This document shows positions 63,688-64,000 of a stretch of 64,000 nt of DNA, in pieces (position 1 is the first letter of the stretch; each line of letters opens with the position of its first letter). The notes beneath the pieces were generated by a model. It worked only from the letters and a program-made list of their open reading frames with translations, was not told the DNA's origin and searched no databases. The position numbers and the translations under genes are program-made. Origin of the DNA: Oreohelix idahoensis (lineage: Eukaryota; Mollusca; Gastropoda; Stylommatophora; Oreohelicidae); contig JAMPIV010016264.1 of the NCBI GenBank assembly GCA_024509875.1, positions 1 to 64,000 of the forward strand, read 5' to 3'.

Positions 63688-64000
63688 AACGCTGGGACAA
63701 CGCGGCGGGTCTTCCTTTGAAGTTTGAAAGTGGCTGAAAAATTTGCGCTTCGTCTAGCTGACTAAACATTGAAAAAGGTAAGGAAATAGCGAATATATGA
63801 AACATGGCCGACCTTAAAAGTTTGCATTAGCTGGAAAGAAAATCTAAATCTACAAGAGCAAGCCTGGTTGTAAGACATTTAAATAATAATAATTCACCAA
63901 AGGAGATAGAGTATGAATGATATCCAAAAGGATATTATTCAAATATAAATAGTTTTAAAAATAATTGAGATTTTTCATCGTCATCACATCTGCTAAAAGT

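Noticed and set aside
63569..63805. Minus-strand frame with a Cys-Val repeat
   Set aside because: It is translation of the (AC)n microsatellite.

Overview
This window looks like nuclear DNA of a metazoan, most likely a lophotrochozoan and perhaps a mollusc. The reasons are its AT-rich intergenic DNA, (AC)n and other microsatellites, spliced exons with 'ag|...|gtaag' borders, a C2H2 zinc-finger gene with HTGEKPY linkers, and a dense mix of non-LTR elements (RTE-like, Nimbus/I-like with RNase H), Penelope, piggyBac, Tc1/mariner and LTR elements. The species call is inference only. There is no operon structure, rRNA, CRISPR array or convincing tRNA gene.

Host gene. I can support one host gene, on the + strand: a C2H2 zinc-finger protein with three exons visible at 1409-1477, 27776-27896 and 43730-44877. 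The reading phases match across both introns (0/0, then 1/1). Everything between these exons, about 26 kb and 16 kb, is intron and is filled with transposable elements. The last exon encodes nine intact fingers. Several decayed fingers continue past its stop codon (44878-45340).

Region by region. 1-1260: end of a Penelope copy and half of a piggyBac transposase. 1490-3722: pieces of an RTE-like LINE, here called LINE-A. 3950-8291: Ty3/gypsy-type element, minus strand, with domain order PR-IN-RT-RH. 8741-12627: a large APE-RT-RNase H LINE of Nimbus/I type (LINE-D). 14445-16148: second, partial copy of the first gypsy-type element. 16150-19385: an inverted copy of LINE-E, itself interrupted by a 393-bp insert carrying a hammerhead-ribozyme core. 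19655-25195: LTR retrotransposon with two 1.4-kb LTRs, a primer binding site of tRNA-Pro type and a 789-aa Gag-PR-IN ORF that ends in an RNase H tail. 25196-27462: LINE and piggyBac fragments and a short SINE-like insert. 29219-30106: candidate inverted-repeat element. 30317-35329: a piggyBac transposase gene split by two LINE insertions, with a third just after its coding end, each with a target-site duplication. 40389-43622 and 45352-54115: nested LINEs. 54308-55924: Tc1-like element with matching TIRs. 58316-60640: Penelope with RT, GIY-YIG and a degenerate hammerhead motif. 60656-62551: 5'-truncated LINE with a C-terminal C2H2 finger.

How it fits together. Almost all ORFs are transposon genes and most are broken. 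The order of events can be read from the nesting: LINEs lie inside piggyBac, LINE-F inside LINE-E, a Nimbus-like LINE inside a relative of itself and that inside LINE-E, and a LINE tail inside Penelope. The most unusual point is that two different LTR elements both carry integrase upstream of reverse transcriptase/RNase H, the order known for Gmr1-like elements. One of them also has a capsid segment that resembles the SCAN domain. Family labels LINE-A to LINE-J are mine, for use within this window only.
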